Assembly: GCA_963969595.1 (NCBI GenBank)
Contig: OZ018409.1
Coordinates: forward strand, 3,040,501 to 3,104,500
Length of the DNA stretch: 64,000 nt
Direction of reading: 5' to 3'
Origin: Neckera pumila
Lineage: Eukaryota; Streptophyta; Bryopsida; Hypnales; Neckeraceae
The notes under the pieces: generated by a model
The model's database searches: none
What the model was told of the DNA's origin: nothing
What the model saw: only the letters and a program-made list of their open reading frames with translations
Translations under genes and position numbers: made by a program
Shown: positions 43,351 through 54,977 of the stretch, piece after piece
Position numbering within the stretch: position 1 is the stretch's first letter
Layout of the letters: each line of letters starts with the position of its first letter

Positions 43351-44284
43351 TTAACCCCTAAAAGCCCATTGTCCCTTCGGGTGACAAATGCGTTTTTGGG
43401 CAGGTACCTACAGGTTGGAATTTTCTCCTAATTTTTTGAAATATTTTTTGGAGGTAGAAAAGTTGATTAGCTTCGTGGAAATATAATTTTTTTCACAATC
43501 GGTGCTCGGGAACAAAAGTTATGACCAATAAAGCTCAAAACAAGGGACAAGGGGCAGCTTGGGCAGCAAAAAAATTTGCCCTTTTTTCTTTTTCTTTTTT
43601 AGTATTTTTATTCTCACATATTATATTTTTGTCTATCTGGAAAGCTTTGATTCATTTCATTTGGATTTGTTATGAGAAAGTTATGGACATTCTTGTTTTT
43701 CGGGCAGTTAGAGCATCTTTTAAAAAAAAAAACCCTTATAGGATTCATTTCTAAAACAAATTTTTCAAATTTTTCAAATTTTCTTTTTATGGTTTAGTTT
43801 ACTTGCTAGAACAATCTCACCATTGGGATTAGTGCATTTTAATTCCATCTAAAATATATGAATATTTTAGATTTTCCTTCTATCTCGTACCTATTTCTAC
43901 CTAATAATTTTTTTAATAATGAAAGTTAAGTTTTTTCTTAATTTGTTTTTGGTAGATTGTCAATTCAATTCTCCACTATAAAAATTTTAAATCTCAAGAC
44001 TTTGTATTGCAAAAAATTTAAGTTAAAAATGTTCAAAGTCAAAAAATCCAGTCCCACAATGTACTGAAAAACTTGTTTTTTTCACTTTAAACGTAGATAT
44101 CTTGCAATCTATGCGGTCAAAAATTTTGAAATTTTTTCCACACATTCTCATACTGGTTAGGTGTAAGATCCTATGGTTAGATGTGCATAAAAAACATTTT
44201 TAATTTTTTTTCACTCTTTGCTAAAAAAATGGCAGTTTTGGGTCTTTTTGGGCAGAAAAAAGTCCTTGAGCCTTCAGGGGTTAA
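43351..44284 (+). mobile_element. TTAA-flanked element, subfamily B
   Basis: TTAA lies at both ends, with termini CCCCTAAAAG and CCTTCAGGGG. It is 934 bp. It aligns block by block with 22741-23568 ('ctcaccattgggattagtgc', 'ctatctcgtacctat', 'cagtcccacaatgt') but keeps about 100 bp missing there. Confidence 0.8.
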
Positions 44285-44908
44285 AGAAATATTTGCAAAT
44301 AGACACATACATCTCGGTGGATGGTATCTAAGTATGTATATGCTGGATCTCCTGTTGGAATCGTTTGATCACCGAGACTTTGAAGCTAGAAGTAGCTTGG
44401 GTGCCCCGGTTTCCAACATGTAGGGCCTTTTCAAAACTTGACTAATTCATTTGCCAATATTATCAAACACAAGGAGCTCACGAGCGGTTCCGTGGGGAAA
44501 CTGTTAAAAATTCTCGATGTTTCTCTTTGTTCCGAAGCCAACACCGGGAATTTTTTCCAACACCGGGGAAAGTGGGACTCACCAGGAAACTACAAGGGAC
44601 ACCAGGAAAAAAATGACCGGGAACTCATAGGGAAACTTGGTTTTGATGTGATGAGTAAGAATGAAAAATTGAGTAATGGATGATTGAAATTGTCATCTTG
44701 GATGGATGAATATGGATGAAAAGAAGGTTTTTGGATGGATGAAATTGCAATTTCGGATGGATGGATGTGGATGAAATTTTACATTATGGATGGATGAAAT
44801 TGTATTTTTTGGATGGATGAAAATGGATGAAAGAATTCTTCATCAACTCCAATCATGGATCAATGAACATGGAAGAAAAATAATTTTCAAAATTGCATAG
44901 ATTACATA
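44285..44908. repeat. Gene-free stretch with GGATGGATGAAA-like tandem repeats
   Basis: From about 44680 to 44880 degenerate units of TGGATGGATGAAA alternate with short AT spacers. No gene was recognised in the rest. Confidence 0.6.
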
Positions 44909-45349
44909 AGGTAAAAGATGCCATTGTGGTCAAATGGCCCATAATGGACACCTAATGACTACGCTGTGGTTTTTCAAACCACAATCAATGCCTTACATGG
45001 TAGTTATGGAGTAATTAGTGACCTCAATAGGTACTTCCAACTTTTCAATGTAAAATTCTTTGTAAGAACTGATTTTTTAGGTCTTCTATGTTTGAAAATG
45101 TTGTGACTACATTGGGTAGGAAGATGATTATATTGGACTCAGATTTCGTTGGTCATGAGGTAGCCTACAAATCCCTATGGACTGATCACTTCAAAAATTT
45201 AGAACTAATTCATACTTGGTCCAAAAAATATAATTGCAAATATCCTCAATGTCTCTCACATTTATCTTTGTGTGGGAAAAAATTTGAAAAATTTCAGCAA
45301 TGGCATGAGGGCACATTCCAAATTCTAACCACAATGGGGGCTTTTACCA
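44909..45349 (-). mobile_element. Inverted-repeat element K, copy 2
   Basis: This is the inverted relative of 2139-2589. Its ends are AGGTAAAAGATGCCATTG and the complement near CAATGGGGGCTTTTACC. The right end touches element F copy 2, so the two elements are adjacent or one inserted at the edge of the other. Confidence 0.65.
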
Positions 45350-45648
45350 TTAGAAGAGATTTGCGGCCTCCAAGAGCCCACAAGTTATCCTACGTTCCCG
45401 CAGCGTTTCCATACTGTGGAACGCAGGAAAGTTGCTGGGCTGATGTGGTTGAGAGAGTGCTACGTCATTTTCAAAAAAATAAAAATAAAAATAAAAAATT
45501 GGCCTGAAATGATATTTGGGAGAGAATTTTCTTTTTCTTTTTTTTTTGAAAAAAAATTCTGACAGCCTGTACCCGTTGTTCACAAATCTGTCCAGATTGG
45601 GGAACGGGCCTAAAATGGCCCTCCAATGCCCTCAAATCTCTTCTAATG
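45348..45648 (+). mobile_element. Inverted-repeat element F, copy 2
   Basis: The ends are CATTAGAAGAGATTTG and CAAATCTCTTCTAATG. It is about 300 bp and the counterpart of 5453-5732. An ORF that crosses from element K into this element is accidental. Confidence 0.65.
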
Positions 45649-45834
45649 CTTAACTGTTCTACATTCTTCCGTCTCTCTTTGTCATCGGAAGAAGGGCTAA
45701 CTCAGTTCACAAGAACCTGTGTACGTGTACAAGCTCAACATGAGCTAGCTATAAAACAGTCAAGGCTTTCTGTCTCTTGCAAATGAAATGGTTCTACGAA
45801 CTCCAACTCTAATTGTTGTAGACTGAACATATAC

Positions 45835-48000
45835 CAGCTCGTCATTGCGGCAGTAGTAGAAGTACGATGCGAATTCAGAGGGATAATTCTTACATTGAAC
45901 CTGCACAAAGATGAGGAAGTCAATATCGGAAAAGAAAACCCAGACTTCCCTTTGAACATACTAGTAAAACCCCACCAAGGACGCCTCATCAACTCCAAGG
46001 CCTCCAATACGCATAAAGCTAAATGTTCTCAAGGCCAAGTTCATGGAGATTACTGACAAATACCTCAATTGGCGTGGACATTTTCTTCTTGCTGATCCTT
46101 TTATACTTCTGCTTCTTTGTTCTTGGCTTCAGCCCTTGCTAAGGAAGACTGGTTCACACAACACAAATTTCTTTTCAATAGTCATAGCATCTTGCATTCT
46201 AACCTCCAAAAGCTATCCAACCGCATTAACGCTTTACACTCAAAAAATACAAATTACAAGCACAGAACGTGCCTTACAAACTCATTGAGCAGCCATCGCG
46301 GATAAAAAAAACACAAGATGAGAAGAAAATTAATGAACTAGCGGTAATACATTCTTGCACAAACAAGCTCAGAAAGCAATAGGCAACTCACTTGCCCCTC
46401 AAAAAGTACATCAATACGGAACCAAATCGTCTCTTATGCTTTGCTCTGGTCATAAGATACAAAACAAATCGATTAGACGCCATCCAAAATTCAGCACAAG
46501 AGTACCACGGAAGACAGAAGGGAGGAGACGGTGCAAAAGGAGAAGGAAATTATCAAGAAGGAACTACTTCCCAATGCCAAGATGCGTGTTCATACTGGCG
46601 TACCGTGCGGTCCCCGTCAGACTTTTGTTTTCCCTAATGATCAACAGATAATCAGTTAACATCTTAAAAACATGATACGAGTTCCAAAATGGATGTACAT
46701 TAACCAAAAGATCGGAGAGCAAACTTGTTGCTATCACGATCTTCATACGTGGAACATTCAGGAAAACAACCAATAGTTTCGGTACAAAGATGTGGCGCAC
46801 TGCAAGTCCAGGACTACCTGTAAGGAATATGCTGATGGATGGACGGGTCACGATATTTCTTGGCAAGCCCAAAATCGATAACGTAGACCTACACAATCCA
46901 ATCTGCGCTCAGAACCTTGAAGTGCTACCAAGGGAGTACGTACTTCTAACCAATATGCTACTTCTCGTCTTTCTTACCAACCTCTACTACTAAAACCTGC
47001 ACTTCCATCAAGACTTTTGAACGCCCTGGTTCTCTCTGATTAAAAAATAATATAATAGAGAAATACATCTACCAATTTGACAAAGAAAACCATACACACC
47101 CTCTCATCAAACTCAAAGTCTAACCGAAAACTCTATTGGAATAAGGCTAACTACCGGACAGCATGCCAAATTGAAGATGCCAGAATCCATCCTCTTCAGA
47201 TCACAACAACATACCTCCAGCACCAAAGTCTCAAAGCGTACCAGCAAGAAGGAAGAAAGGGGTGCTCCAAATACCTGATTTGCTCGCCTTCCAGCCCCAT
47301 CAAAAAGTTGTCAGGCTTAATGTCTGCGTGGAGAAAGATTTTGGCGTGAACGTACTCCACTGCGCAAACATAATAGAGAAGCCTCAATCCTGCTGGCTTG
47401 TGTCCTGCTGCACTTCAAACTCTAAAAGCACAAATCTCTACTTCAACTCGCTCCTCAAAAACAAACCACCACCACATAGAACTCTATACGTACCAGTTGG
47501 TCAGCAAGCACGAGAACCGTCTTCAAAGAGAACTTCCGACTACAGAAGTTGAAAAGATCTTCGAGACTTGGTCCAAGCAAATCGAGAACCAAGACATTGT
47601 AGTCTCCTTCTATGCCGAACCATTTGATGTTGGGTAATATAACCAGCTGAACCAGAAGAACAAACCATTGTCCATCAAATGATGTTCACCTATCCTCAAA
47701 TGTGCAAGATGAATCTGGGCCACACTGCATAAACCAAACTTGAAGCACTGTGTGCAAGAAAAATTCAAATTAAATGCCATGTCTCAAGTGCCACATCCTG
47801 ATTGTGCACGCCCTACTTCAATAAAACAAAGGCTTCCTTTTATATTGGTTCTACACAAGGTCTAGTTCAAGGAAACACATTTGGTCAGCATTTAACGAAC
47901 AGATTGCGATGGCTCTAACTCGTCCGACTTCGCGACTGACTAAGCCTTCGCTCACAAACGCATCCTCAATATAATGTCTTGCTTTGTACTTGCCAATACT
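45835..48000 (-). pseudogene. Casein kinase 1-like pseudogene, introns retained
   Basis: Intact members are Ser/Thr kinases. Recognisable exons, 5' to 3' on the minus strand: a badly eroded N-lobe (about 48000-47880, IGKYKARH-like); 47645-47494 ([13 protein letters not shown]...[17 protein letters not shown]...LADQL); 47359-47275 (EYVHAKIFLHADIKPDNF); 46888-46818 (VYVIDFGLAKKYRDPSIHQH); 46633-46568 (ENKSLTGTARYASMNTHLG); about 46439-46392 (remnant of SRRDDLESLGYVLMYFLRG with a frame-breaking deletion); 46148-46064 (SLP-stop-QGLK...KKMSTPIE); and 45900-45835 (CKNYPSEFASYFYYCR). GT/AG introns survive between exons, so it is a duplicated, not retroposed, copy. Defects: conserved Trp changed to TAG in SLPWQG, the deletion, catalytic-loop HRD changed to HAD, loss of the Lys/glycine-loop region and no C-terminus. 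Family assignment is firm; exon edges are approximate. Confidence 0.88.
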
Positions 48001-48190
48001 TACTACAGCACTTATCGAGGGCAATCGCAGAGGGACGAAGAAACCATTCCAAAAAAAGAACTTCATGCCGAAATCCACCCACATCCAAAATGATGATTCG
48101 GTCTTGCCACGCCATTATCCAAAATACGCTCACGGATTTTCAAGGAATGGTATGGGGAACACGAAAAATCAAAGGGCTTTCCACCAAAAA

Positions 48191-48831
48191 TTAACCCCTA
48201 AAGGACCAAATGGTGTTCTTTGGCAATAGAGCAATTTTGGGTAGCTCACTGCGGACAGAAATTTTGTTTTTTTTCTTTGAAAATTTCACACAATGTGTGT
48301 CCGAGGAGTAGCTTTAAGGCCCAAATAAAAGTATAGGATGTATATTGTTTATTGCAACATTACAACCATTCGGATTGACATTTTTCAATTCCATAATTAA
48401 ATTCTTAACAATTTTGTGTTTTGAATCATTCTCTACTACTTTCTACTTAATATTTTTTTCTACATGTTGTATAATTCCAAATGATCTGAATTTTTTTAAA
48501 CATTTAGCCAACTTGCTTTAAAGAATGAATCCAAGGAGTAACCACCATTTGGGGCATTTTTTCATTTAAATGTGACCTTGTGAAGTGCAGCTGCCCGGTT
48601 TTTTGCAGGGTCCAAAAAACAGTTTTCGTCAATTCAAATGTTAATATCTTGCAATCTACAAGGTGGAAAATTCTGAAATTTTTTCTACATACTCTCAAAC
48701 AAGTTTACTACAAGATCCTACGGTTACATGTGTCAAAAAATGTTTTTTTTCTAAAATTTGGTACTTGTTATAGAAATGGCAGTTTTGGAGCGTTTTTGGT
48801 GAAAACATAGTCTCTGACCTTTAGGGGTTAA
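48191..48831 (+). mobile_element. TTAA-flanked element, subfamily A, internally deleted
   Basis: TTAA lies at both ends (48191, 48828), with termini CCCCTAAAGG and CCTTTAGGGG. It is 641 bp, lacking about 290 bp of the middle found in 23842-24772; the gap falls after 'gctttaaggccca'. The right half is nearly the same as in 23842-24772. Confidence 0.8.
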
Positions 48832-49906
48832 GGGACACGAAACGAACGCATGGAACAATTGATGATTATCAGTTCAAGGCTACTTACTTCCACCCTAAAG
48901 AATCCGGTAAAGCTTAAAATCGTAAAGCAGCTGCGGATGCTTTGTCTTCTTGCTATCCTGAACATATAACCAATTTTCACACAATCACCACTTAGGAGGC
49001 AAAATCAATCTACATTGACAATTTTTAGTGCAACTGAGCCCCTATCTATCAATATCTAGTTTGAGCTCAAGAGAATCATCCATTGCCTCTCTTCGCACTT
49101 TCACCTCACATCAAACTCTAGTATGATAAAAAGAAACCTTAAGCTTAACCTAAAATACCGCCACAATTGTGTAATTGACAATTCTACGCAACTACAAATT
49201 CTTGATTCATATGAATTCAAAGAAAAATTTCGATGAAAATCAAAAAACCCAAATGCACCCAATGCACCTGTAACTTAGCAGGAAGGTCCACAATGCGATG
49301 GCGCGTGGATCTAGGTGTCCAGATGCTCTGTGCCACCCCAGAGAAGAATGAATGTCCAGGCCAAGAGCTGATGACATCGGAGATGCAGAGCATGCCAAGT
49401 GTGGCTTATCTGTTGGACACATTGAACCATCTCTCTAAGTGAGTGGAACATGCCAGAGCAGAATATAGAGAATAGTAGCACAAGATGCAACAAAGGTTGT
49501 AGTAATATTGCTAGCAATTTTGAAACCTAAATTTAAAAACAAAAGAAACTACTCAGATTATAGTCGAAGCAATGAAGTGGACCTCAATACAACAAATACT
49601 CAATCCTAAACAGAGCTCTAACTCAAGGAAATGTTAAACAATATGCTGACCACTCATAGCCTGAATAATTTCGAGCATTATTATGCAGTCAAAAACTCAA
49701 GACCTATGGAATCAAACGGCAAATTATCTAGACTCTGCAACTTGCTTTGTTAAATATGCAAAAATCAAAGTAGTATACACTTATATGGGTATCAACATAA
49801 TAGTGTGCATCTTTGACACTAAGATAGCATAACTTTGGCACAAATCCACCACCAGCAACCTTCCAAGACACTGCAGTTGCCCTCATCATAAGTATAGAAA
49901 TGAATC
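48832..49906. other. Gene-free interval
   Basis: Non-repetitive, moderately AT-rich DNA. The overlapping ORFs near 49233-49517 on both strands have no recognisable domain. Nothing else was supported. Confidence 0.4.
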
Positions 49907-50487
49907 CTACATATCCCTCAATTTTGTTGGTAGTCGTTTTTTCCGAGTTTCCTTTCCCTGTGAAGTACCTTCTCCATGTGGAGTTACTTCTATGTTTGAA
50001 TTGAGGGGTGAAAGGGGAAGAGCTTTTGGGGAAGATGTCGCTTTGTCACTGGGTACATGCATTATAGCTAGGGTTTCTTCTCTAGGGTTCACTGCTGCCA
50101 ATCGTATTCCTTTGGAAATGCTTTTTGAACTTCTTTGATAGTGTTTAATTTCAAAAACGTATGTTAAAATATTACTTCCTCTCCAACAAATCTTAGTACC
50201 GTCTTTAGGGAATTTGATATCTACAATTCTCTCATCTAAATACCAGATGAGTGCATTGTACAACAATAGGTCCGTAGTTTTTTCAAAAACTCACAATTCC
50301 AACTCAGGGAAGGTGACTTTAGAAAATCATCAACAAAAGTATTTTTACCTGGCATAAACCAACTTTGAATAATTTCTTGATTTCTAAGCAATTTCTTATG
50401 TTGTTTCTTATAACAGTGATGTTGTTTCAAAAAGCTCTTCCCCCAAGTAGTATTTCGAGGAAAGTCTTTCATTCTTTGCCTGTACAC
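49907..50487 (-). pseudogene. Coding-like remnant, unknown
   Basis: Two minus-strand reading frames follow one another: 50487-50236 (Lys/His-rich) and, one frame over, 50266-49907 (YLDERIVDIKFPKDGTKICW, then a Ser/Pro/Lys-rich tail). They overlap at 50236-50266 and could be one protein broken by a frameshift, or two exons. They lie just downstream of the zinc-ribbon ORF at 50711-50532 on the same strand and may belong with it. No family was recognised. Confidence 0.3.
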
Positions 50488-50531
50488 TCTACTCTGTTAT
50501 AGAGTGTTAAGTTTGGGAATTGCGGCAAATA

Positions 50532-50711
50532 CTACAAATGCAAAACAAGAGAATCCTTTGCAATTTCTTGCAATACATTCTCTGAGACATTTGTAGCAAC
50601 AACTTCCTTGCCTCCCTCTTGAACTTCCATTTCTTTGGAAGCTCCACATTTGCTACACCATTTTGAAGATGCCCTCAAAAATTGAGCTCCACAGTTATCA
50701 CAGAAAGTCAT
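50532..50711 (-). CDS. 59-residue zinc-ribbon ORF
   Basis: The ORF runs from ATG at 50711 to TAG ending at 50532. Its N-terminus MTFCDNCGAQFLRASSKWC continues to SKCG, giving CxxC-11-CxxC (Cys4, 7, 19, 22), a typical short zinc-ribbon that could bind one zinc. The rest is acidic/polar (EMEVQEGGKEVV, then a short amphipathic end). It may be a complete micro-protein, the first exon of a larger gene continuing to 49907, or a relic. The paired CxxCG knuckles would rarely arise by chance. Function unknown. Confidence 0.4.
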   Translation of the reverse strand: MTFCDNCGAQFLRASSKWCSKCGASKEMEVQEGGKEVVATNVSENVLQEIAKDSLVLHL

Positions 50712-51870
50712 TCCTACTAAAAGAAATTAAAAAAATTAGATCACAAGTTGTTTTCATAGAGTCACCCTTGGTAGTAACATCCATTGTCTACTAGACAACA
50801 CAATACGAGTGTAAAAAAAGCCATCAATGAAGTAACGCAAATGAACTAAATTCACAAATCTCAATGAACAAGCAAAACGTACCTGCACCACTGTTGTCAC
50901 CGTCACGTCACGTCTGGAAGGATGTGACTCTGACGAATACGTCAAGATCCAATGTCAATGTCCGCCTGTATCAAAATTTTTTTTTTTTTTTGGGACGGTC
51001 TGTCTGTCCCTGTCGACGGTTGGTCCGTCCCCAAAAAATAAAATAAAATAAAAAATAAAAATTTTGATCCCAATGCGTTCCCGACGCATCTGGACGCCGA
51101 CAGACCGTTGCCGATGGACATCCCGACGTGAAAAGCCAACGTCACATTAGGATGAACAACCCTGACCTACACCAGGAACTGCAAAAGATTTTTGACCTAG
51201 AATGACAGAGACGTGTCTGGCTTAGCAAGCACAAGTCTTCAACCTTACAATCACTGCTCACTGGTAAATCAATGTTGAAAACAATTTTGCGTAGGCGGCG
51301 TCAATAAATCTAAGAGTACGAGTAAGCACGAGTCTTTCAATGGTGGAAAGAAGGAGAGTGCGAGTAAGCTGCATAAAGAGAGTACAAGTAAGCTGCGTAA
51401 GAAGAGTACAAATAAGCTCTGTAAGAAAAGTACAACTCCAACTTTGAAAGGGACGTGCAGCTGCTTGGAGCACAAGTGGTTCAAGATTTCCGTTTTAAGA
51501 TTTTTGCATGCCTTGATATCGTCGGGACTGACCAGGTAAGGCTTCTATAGTCGTATTGTAATATTAGGTCACTTTTAACTAAAAACAACAACCTAGATGT
51601 CCCAATGGATGCCCTAGTCCATCCGATTCACCCCAACAACCTCCAATCAAAGGTTGCTGCCCCTTCTTTGAGCTTCACGTTCTCAAATTTTTATTTTTAA
51701 GAAAATAGAGTATACCATTGCTAAAATCAACATTTAATTATAATTTACTTTATAATTTGCCTCTAAATAATTAAACAGTGAAATTCAATATTCTTGCTAT
51801 GCAATAAAGAGTACAAGGGCTTTTTTGCACTTATGATTTTATAGGACTTTAAGGACCATGTTCATATTAG
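50712..51870. other. Gene-free interval with a 24-bp tandem repeat
   Basis: About 51340-51435 contains at least three 24-bp units of the form GTAAGCTGCGTAAGAAGAGTACAA, which produce two overlapping artificial ORFs on the minus strand. A T14-15 run followed by 'gggacggtctgtctgtccc' lies near 50980-51020. No gene was recognised. Confidence 0.5.
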
Positions 51871-52563
51871 ATGCTGAGAGTTCTAATTGCTTTTAAAATT
51901 ATACCAGTAGCAAAATCATTCAATAAACTTTTGAATTTTCATTATGGAATTGAATGTGTAAGTATCACTTGTATATTATATTTTGTAGATCCCAAGTACT
52001 CCATCAGCTTCTACACCAATGCTATCAGATTATTTGTCAATGGTGCTTCTAACTCCAACACCGAGGTTTTATAGTGGAGATGATTGTCGACCAATTCATG
52101 TACTTCTTCACAAGTTCATAAATCAACCTATTCCTCATAGAATAGATGCTATTGTAGCCTTGGAATTGGCCGACATAAATGTTTGTATACATTTAGTGAA
52201 GATGGAAGAACCAGGATATTGTCCACCATGGCCAGAAGTTTTGGACATCATGTATTGTCGTCAAAATGAAGAAGAGCCATTGAAGGTGGACATTGTTGTT
52301 ATAAGGAAGTAATTTTGCCTTGACATTTGAAAAATGTTGGTGCTAGTGAAGGTACGGATGGAGATGGAACCTATGTTGGCTCGGTACTTGTAACATTCCT
52401 TAAATTACAAAATAGGGACCAAGGCATTTACATGGTTTCTGGAAGAAGTGATAGAATAAAATGCTTGTGGACATGCCTTCTTGGTCATGTGGAAGAAAGT
52501 GGGTTTCCATTGCTTTTGACATTGTTTAGAGTTCACCTATACGTTGGGAAGGAATTAAACTAA
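51871..52563 (+). pseudogene. Coding-like fragments, unknown
   Basis: An open frame from about 51990 (after a possible TAG acceptor) reads IPSTPSASTPMLSDYL and continues to DIVVIRK near 52312, with evenly distributed amino acids typical of real protein (YCPPWPEVLDIMY). After stops a second frame at 52327-52563 follows (GTYVGSVLVTFLKLQNRDQG). It could be a decayed gene or transposon ORF. No family was recognised. Confidence 0.25.
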
Positions 52564-53961
52564 ATTCAAATTATAGAAGAAGTTTGTTGACGTAATAGTA
52601 TACGCAATAAACTTTTGACGTGGTCATCTCTAAAATTGTATCTATTTTTATATTTTAAGAGCATCATAATTTGAGGTATGTAAAAATAAATTTGGCATAC
52701 TTTTGAAAATATAATGTTGAATGTGATGGAAATAGTTGATGAGTTTGCAAAAAAAAGCGGTATAGGAAGTTGTAACTTGAGTTTGTATTAACCAATAGAA
52801 TGTATTGTCCATCTTCGGAGGAAAAGGACAATGGAATTTTTAGTGAAATTTATTCCACATAGTATACTACTAAAGTAGCATGGAATTCTATTGTTGCATA
52901 TATTACATACCGTAAAATGGGATCAAATTGGTTTGGCCCTATATAGAATCAATTCTTTCTTGGTTGAATTTTTATTTATTGAATCAATTTAGAGTTTTTG
53001 GAAGTTTATTTTATAGGTTTCTTAATATTTTGTGACTTTTGTATAGTAAGAAATATTCCAAGACCTTGCATAGGTTTCACATCTTTTCTGAAACTCATGG
53101 CTTTATAATTACTTGCAACTTTATCAGTATAGCTTCGACTTCATGGTTTATTTGAAGGGTAAGATTATTTTCATTAATATTTTCTACACTATTTTATTAT
53201 ACCACTTTAATATTTTCAAAAAAATTATTTGGTGCCATATGTAATATATTTTGAATTATTTTTAAAAGTATCTGACTCTATCATAGTATAAACAATATGT
53301 ATCGTGCTTTGCCTATTAGAGAAGAAATGAAAGTTGTCAATGCTTTTGTATAGTTAGGGATGTACAATCATTGTTTAATTACAAAGCAACACTAAAGTAT
53401 TTCTTCAAGCAGTTGTGTATAGTACCTCTTTTCATAATTTCATATCCTAGACATTTTTAGAAAGTTGTTTACAGCTTATTAAGTAATGATACTTATATCC
53501 TTACAAAAAAAATTTGGAAAAAGTACAAGGGATCTGGGTTTTGAGAGGCCTTATATTAATAAAAAAGATAAAAGATTCGATGAATTCTAGATTAACAATC
53601 CCTAAAAGCATCCTTAGATCTTGACTTTCTTGACAACGGAATCAAGACAGTAAATAGTGCAGAACTATGTAAATTTTTTATTGAAACCATCCATACTTTT
53701 AGAATGAATATCCACAATGATTACAAGTTCAATGTGCCTTAAACTCTAAAGGACCAACATGCATTTTTGGCTACAGAGAAATATTGGACAGGTACGTGTG
53801 ACTACCGTCTGTAGCCAAAAATCAAAGAAGGAAAATCAATGGAAAAATGGAGTATGGAATATTGCCATTTTAAAGAAATTTTTGCATACTTATACAACCT
53901 TGTGCACAGACGATCAGCTTCACTCAAATAGCAATATATGGCAACAAGTGTATTCACGTTG
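52564..53961. other. Gene-free AT-rich interval
   Basis: AT-rich and without recognised features up to about 53738. From 53739 to about 53850 there is a truncated left end of a TTAA subfamily A element (CTCTAAAGGACCAACATGC, then 'ggacaggtacgtgtgac'). Confidence 0.45.
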
Positions 53962-54745
53962 TTAACCCTCACTAGAAGAAGCCCGTGTTCTTTTTGGTGT
54001 CACTAAAAAGGACCTGTGTCCAAGTTGACGGATTTTGCTAATCATCCTACGTAACGGCCCGTGGTTTTATGTCAACAATGACATCTAAAGTAACATCAAG
54101 GATGTTACTTTAGAGTCATTGTTGACATAAAATCACGGGTCGTTACATAGGATGATTAGCAAAATCCGTCAACTTGGACACAGAGAAATCCAAAAAAACA
54201 CGGGCTTCTTCTAGTGCCTTGAAGGACAATGCAAGCCCCACGAGTGTTTTAAAAGTCAAATCTTGAATTTTCACAAATATCTTTATTTGAAATGTTTTTA
54301 AGCTTAACTAAGAAAATGTAGCTCCGATAATGCACTTTTTATTCCATTTTATTTTTTTAACAAAATTGTTAAATTTGTAATTTTTGTGACACTTTAAAGA
54401 GAGCATTATGAAAGCTCAAAATACACCACTTTTTGAACTTCTTCTATCAAATTTCTCTTGGTGTGAGTCCAAGGAGTACATCAAGTACACTATGATGTTT
54501 CTCACTATTGTCTTCATTTTTCTTAAGAAAGTCATAATATTTCAAGCATTTTAATAATTTCTTTTGTTTTTGCAAAGAAATTTCTTTAAGAAAATCATAT
54601 AAAATTCAATTTGATGTTTTTAATTATGAAAGAATGAGATTTCATTTTAGAAATAGATTACTACGTGTGAAAAACATCAAAAAATTTAAATATGTATTTT
54701 AATGTAAAAATGTAATGAAGTTTGACCCGTATGTCTAGGGGTTAA
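53962..54745 (+). mobile_element. TTAA-flanked element, subfamily D, carrying a CACTA MITE
   Basis: TTAA lies at 53962-53965 and 54742-54745. After removal of the CACTA-type insert at 53970-54216 plus 3 bp, the left end reads TTAACCCTTGAAGGACAATGC and the net length is about 534 bp. The inverted copy at 63418-63946 (529 bp) agrees in length and content ('gatttcattttagaaatagatt'-type interior and a 'gaagtttgacc' end). Confidence 0.7.
53970..54216. mobile_element. CACTA-type foldback MITE
   Basis: The ends are CACTAGAAGAAGCCCGTG and its complement, flanked by a 3-bp direct repeat CCT (53967-53969 and 54217-54219). The arms of roughly 115-125 bp are almost fully self-complementary, sharing 'ccaagttgacggattttgc' and 'tatgtcaacaatgac'. 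CACTA termini with a 3-bp target duplication are diagnostic of the CACTA/EnSpm superfamily. It is non-autonomous and 247 bp. Confidence 0.85.
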
Positions 54746-54977
54746 GTTACCTTGCTCGCCATTGTTTTCATTTTGTGTAACTTCTTTGATACTAATTAAG
54801 CTGATCAGACAGTCTCTCCATCTTGGTCTCTAGCTTGGACATTTTCACAATTTCACATATCTGACATCAGTCTGCACAACAAATGAGTCTCAGATTTACA
54901 GTTAGTACACGTGTAAAAGGTCACATTAACTTTTAATGGTTTCTACAGGCTCCAGATACTGCTATATAAGTATAAGG

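Noticed and set aside
45088..45507. 139-codon ORF on the plus strand
   Set aside because: It crosses from element K into element F and has no domain, so it is a chance ORF in transposon DNA.
46355..46651. Basic 98-codon ORF on the plus strand
   Set aside because: It is antisense to casein kinase pseudogene exons on the minus strand.
51258..51484. Two overlapping minus-strand ORFs rich in Leu and Thr
   Set aside because: They arise from the 24-bp tandem repeat, which lacks stops in two frames.
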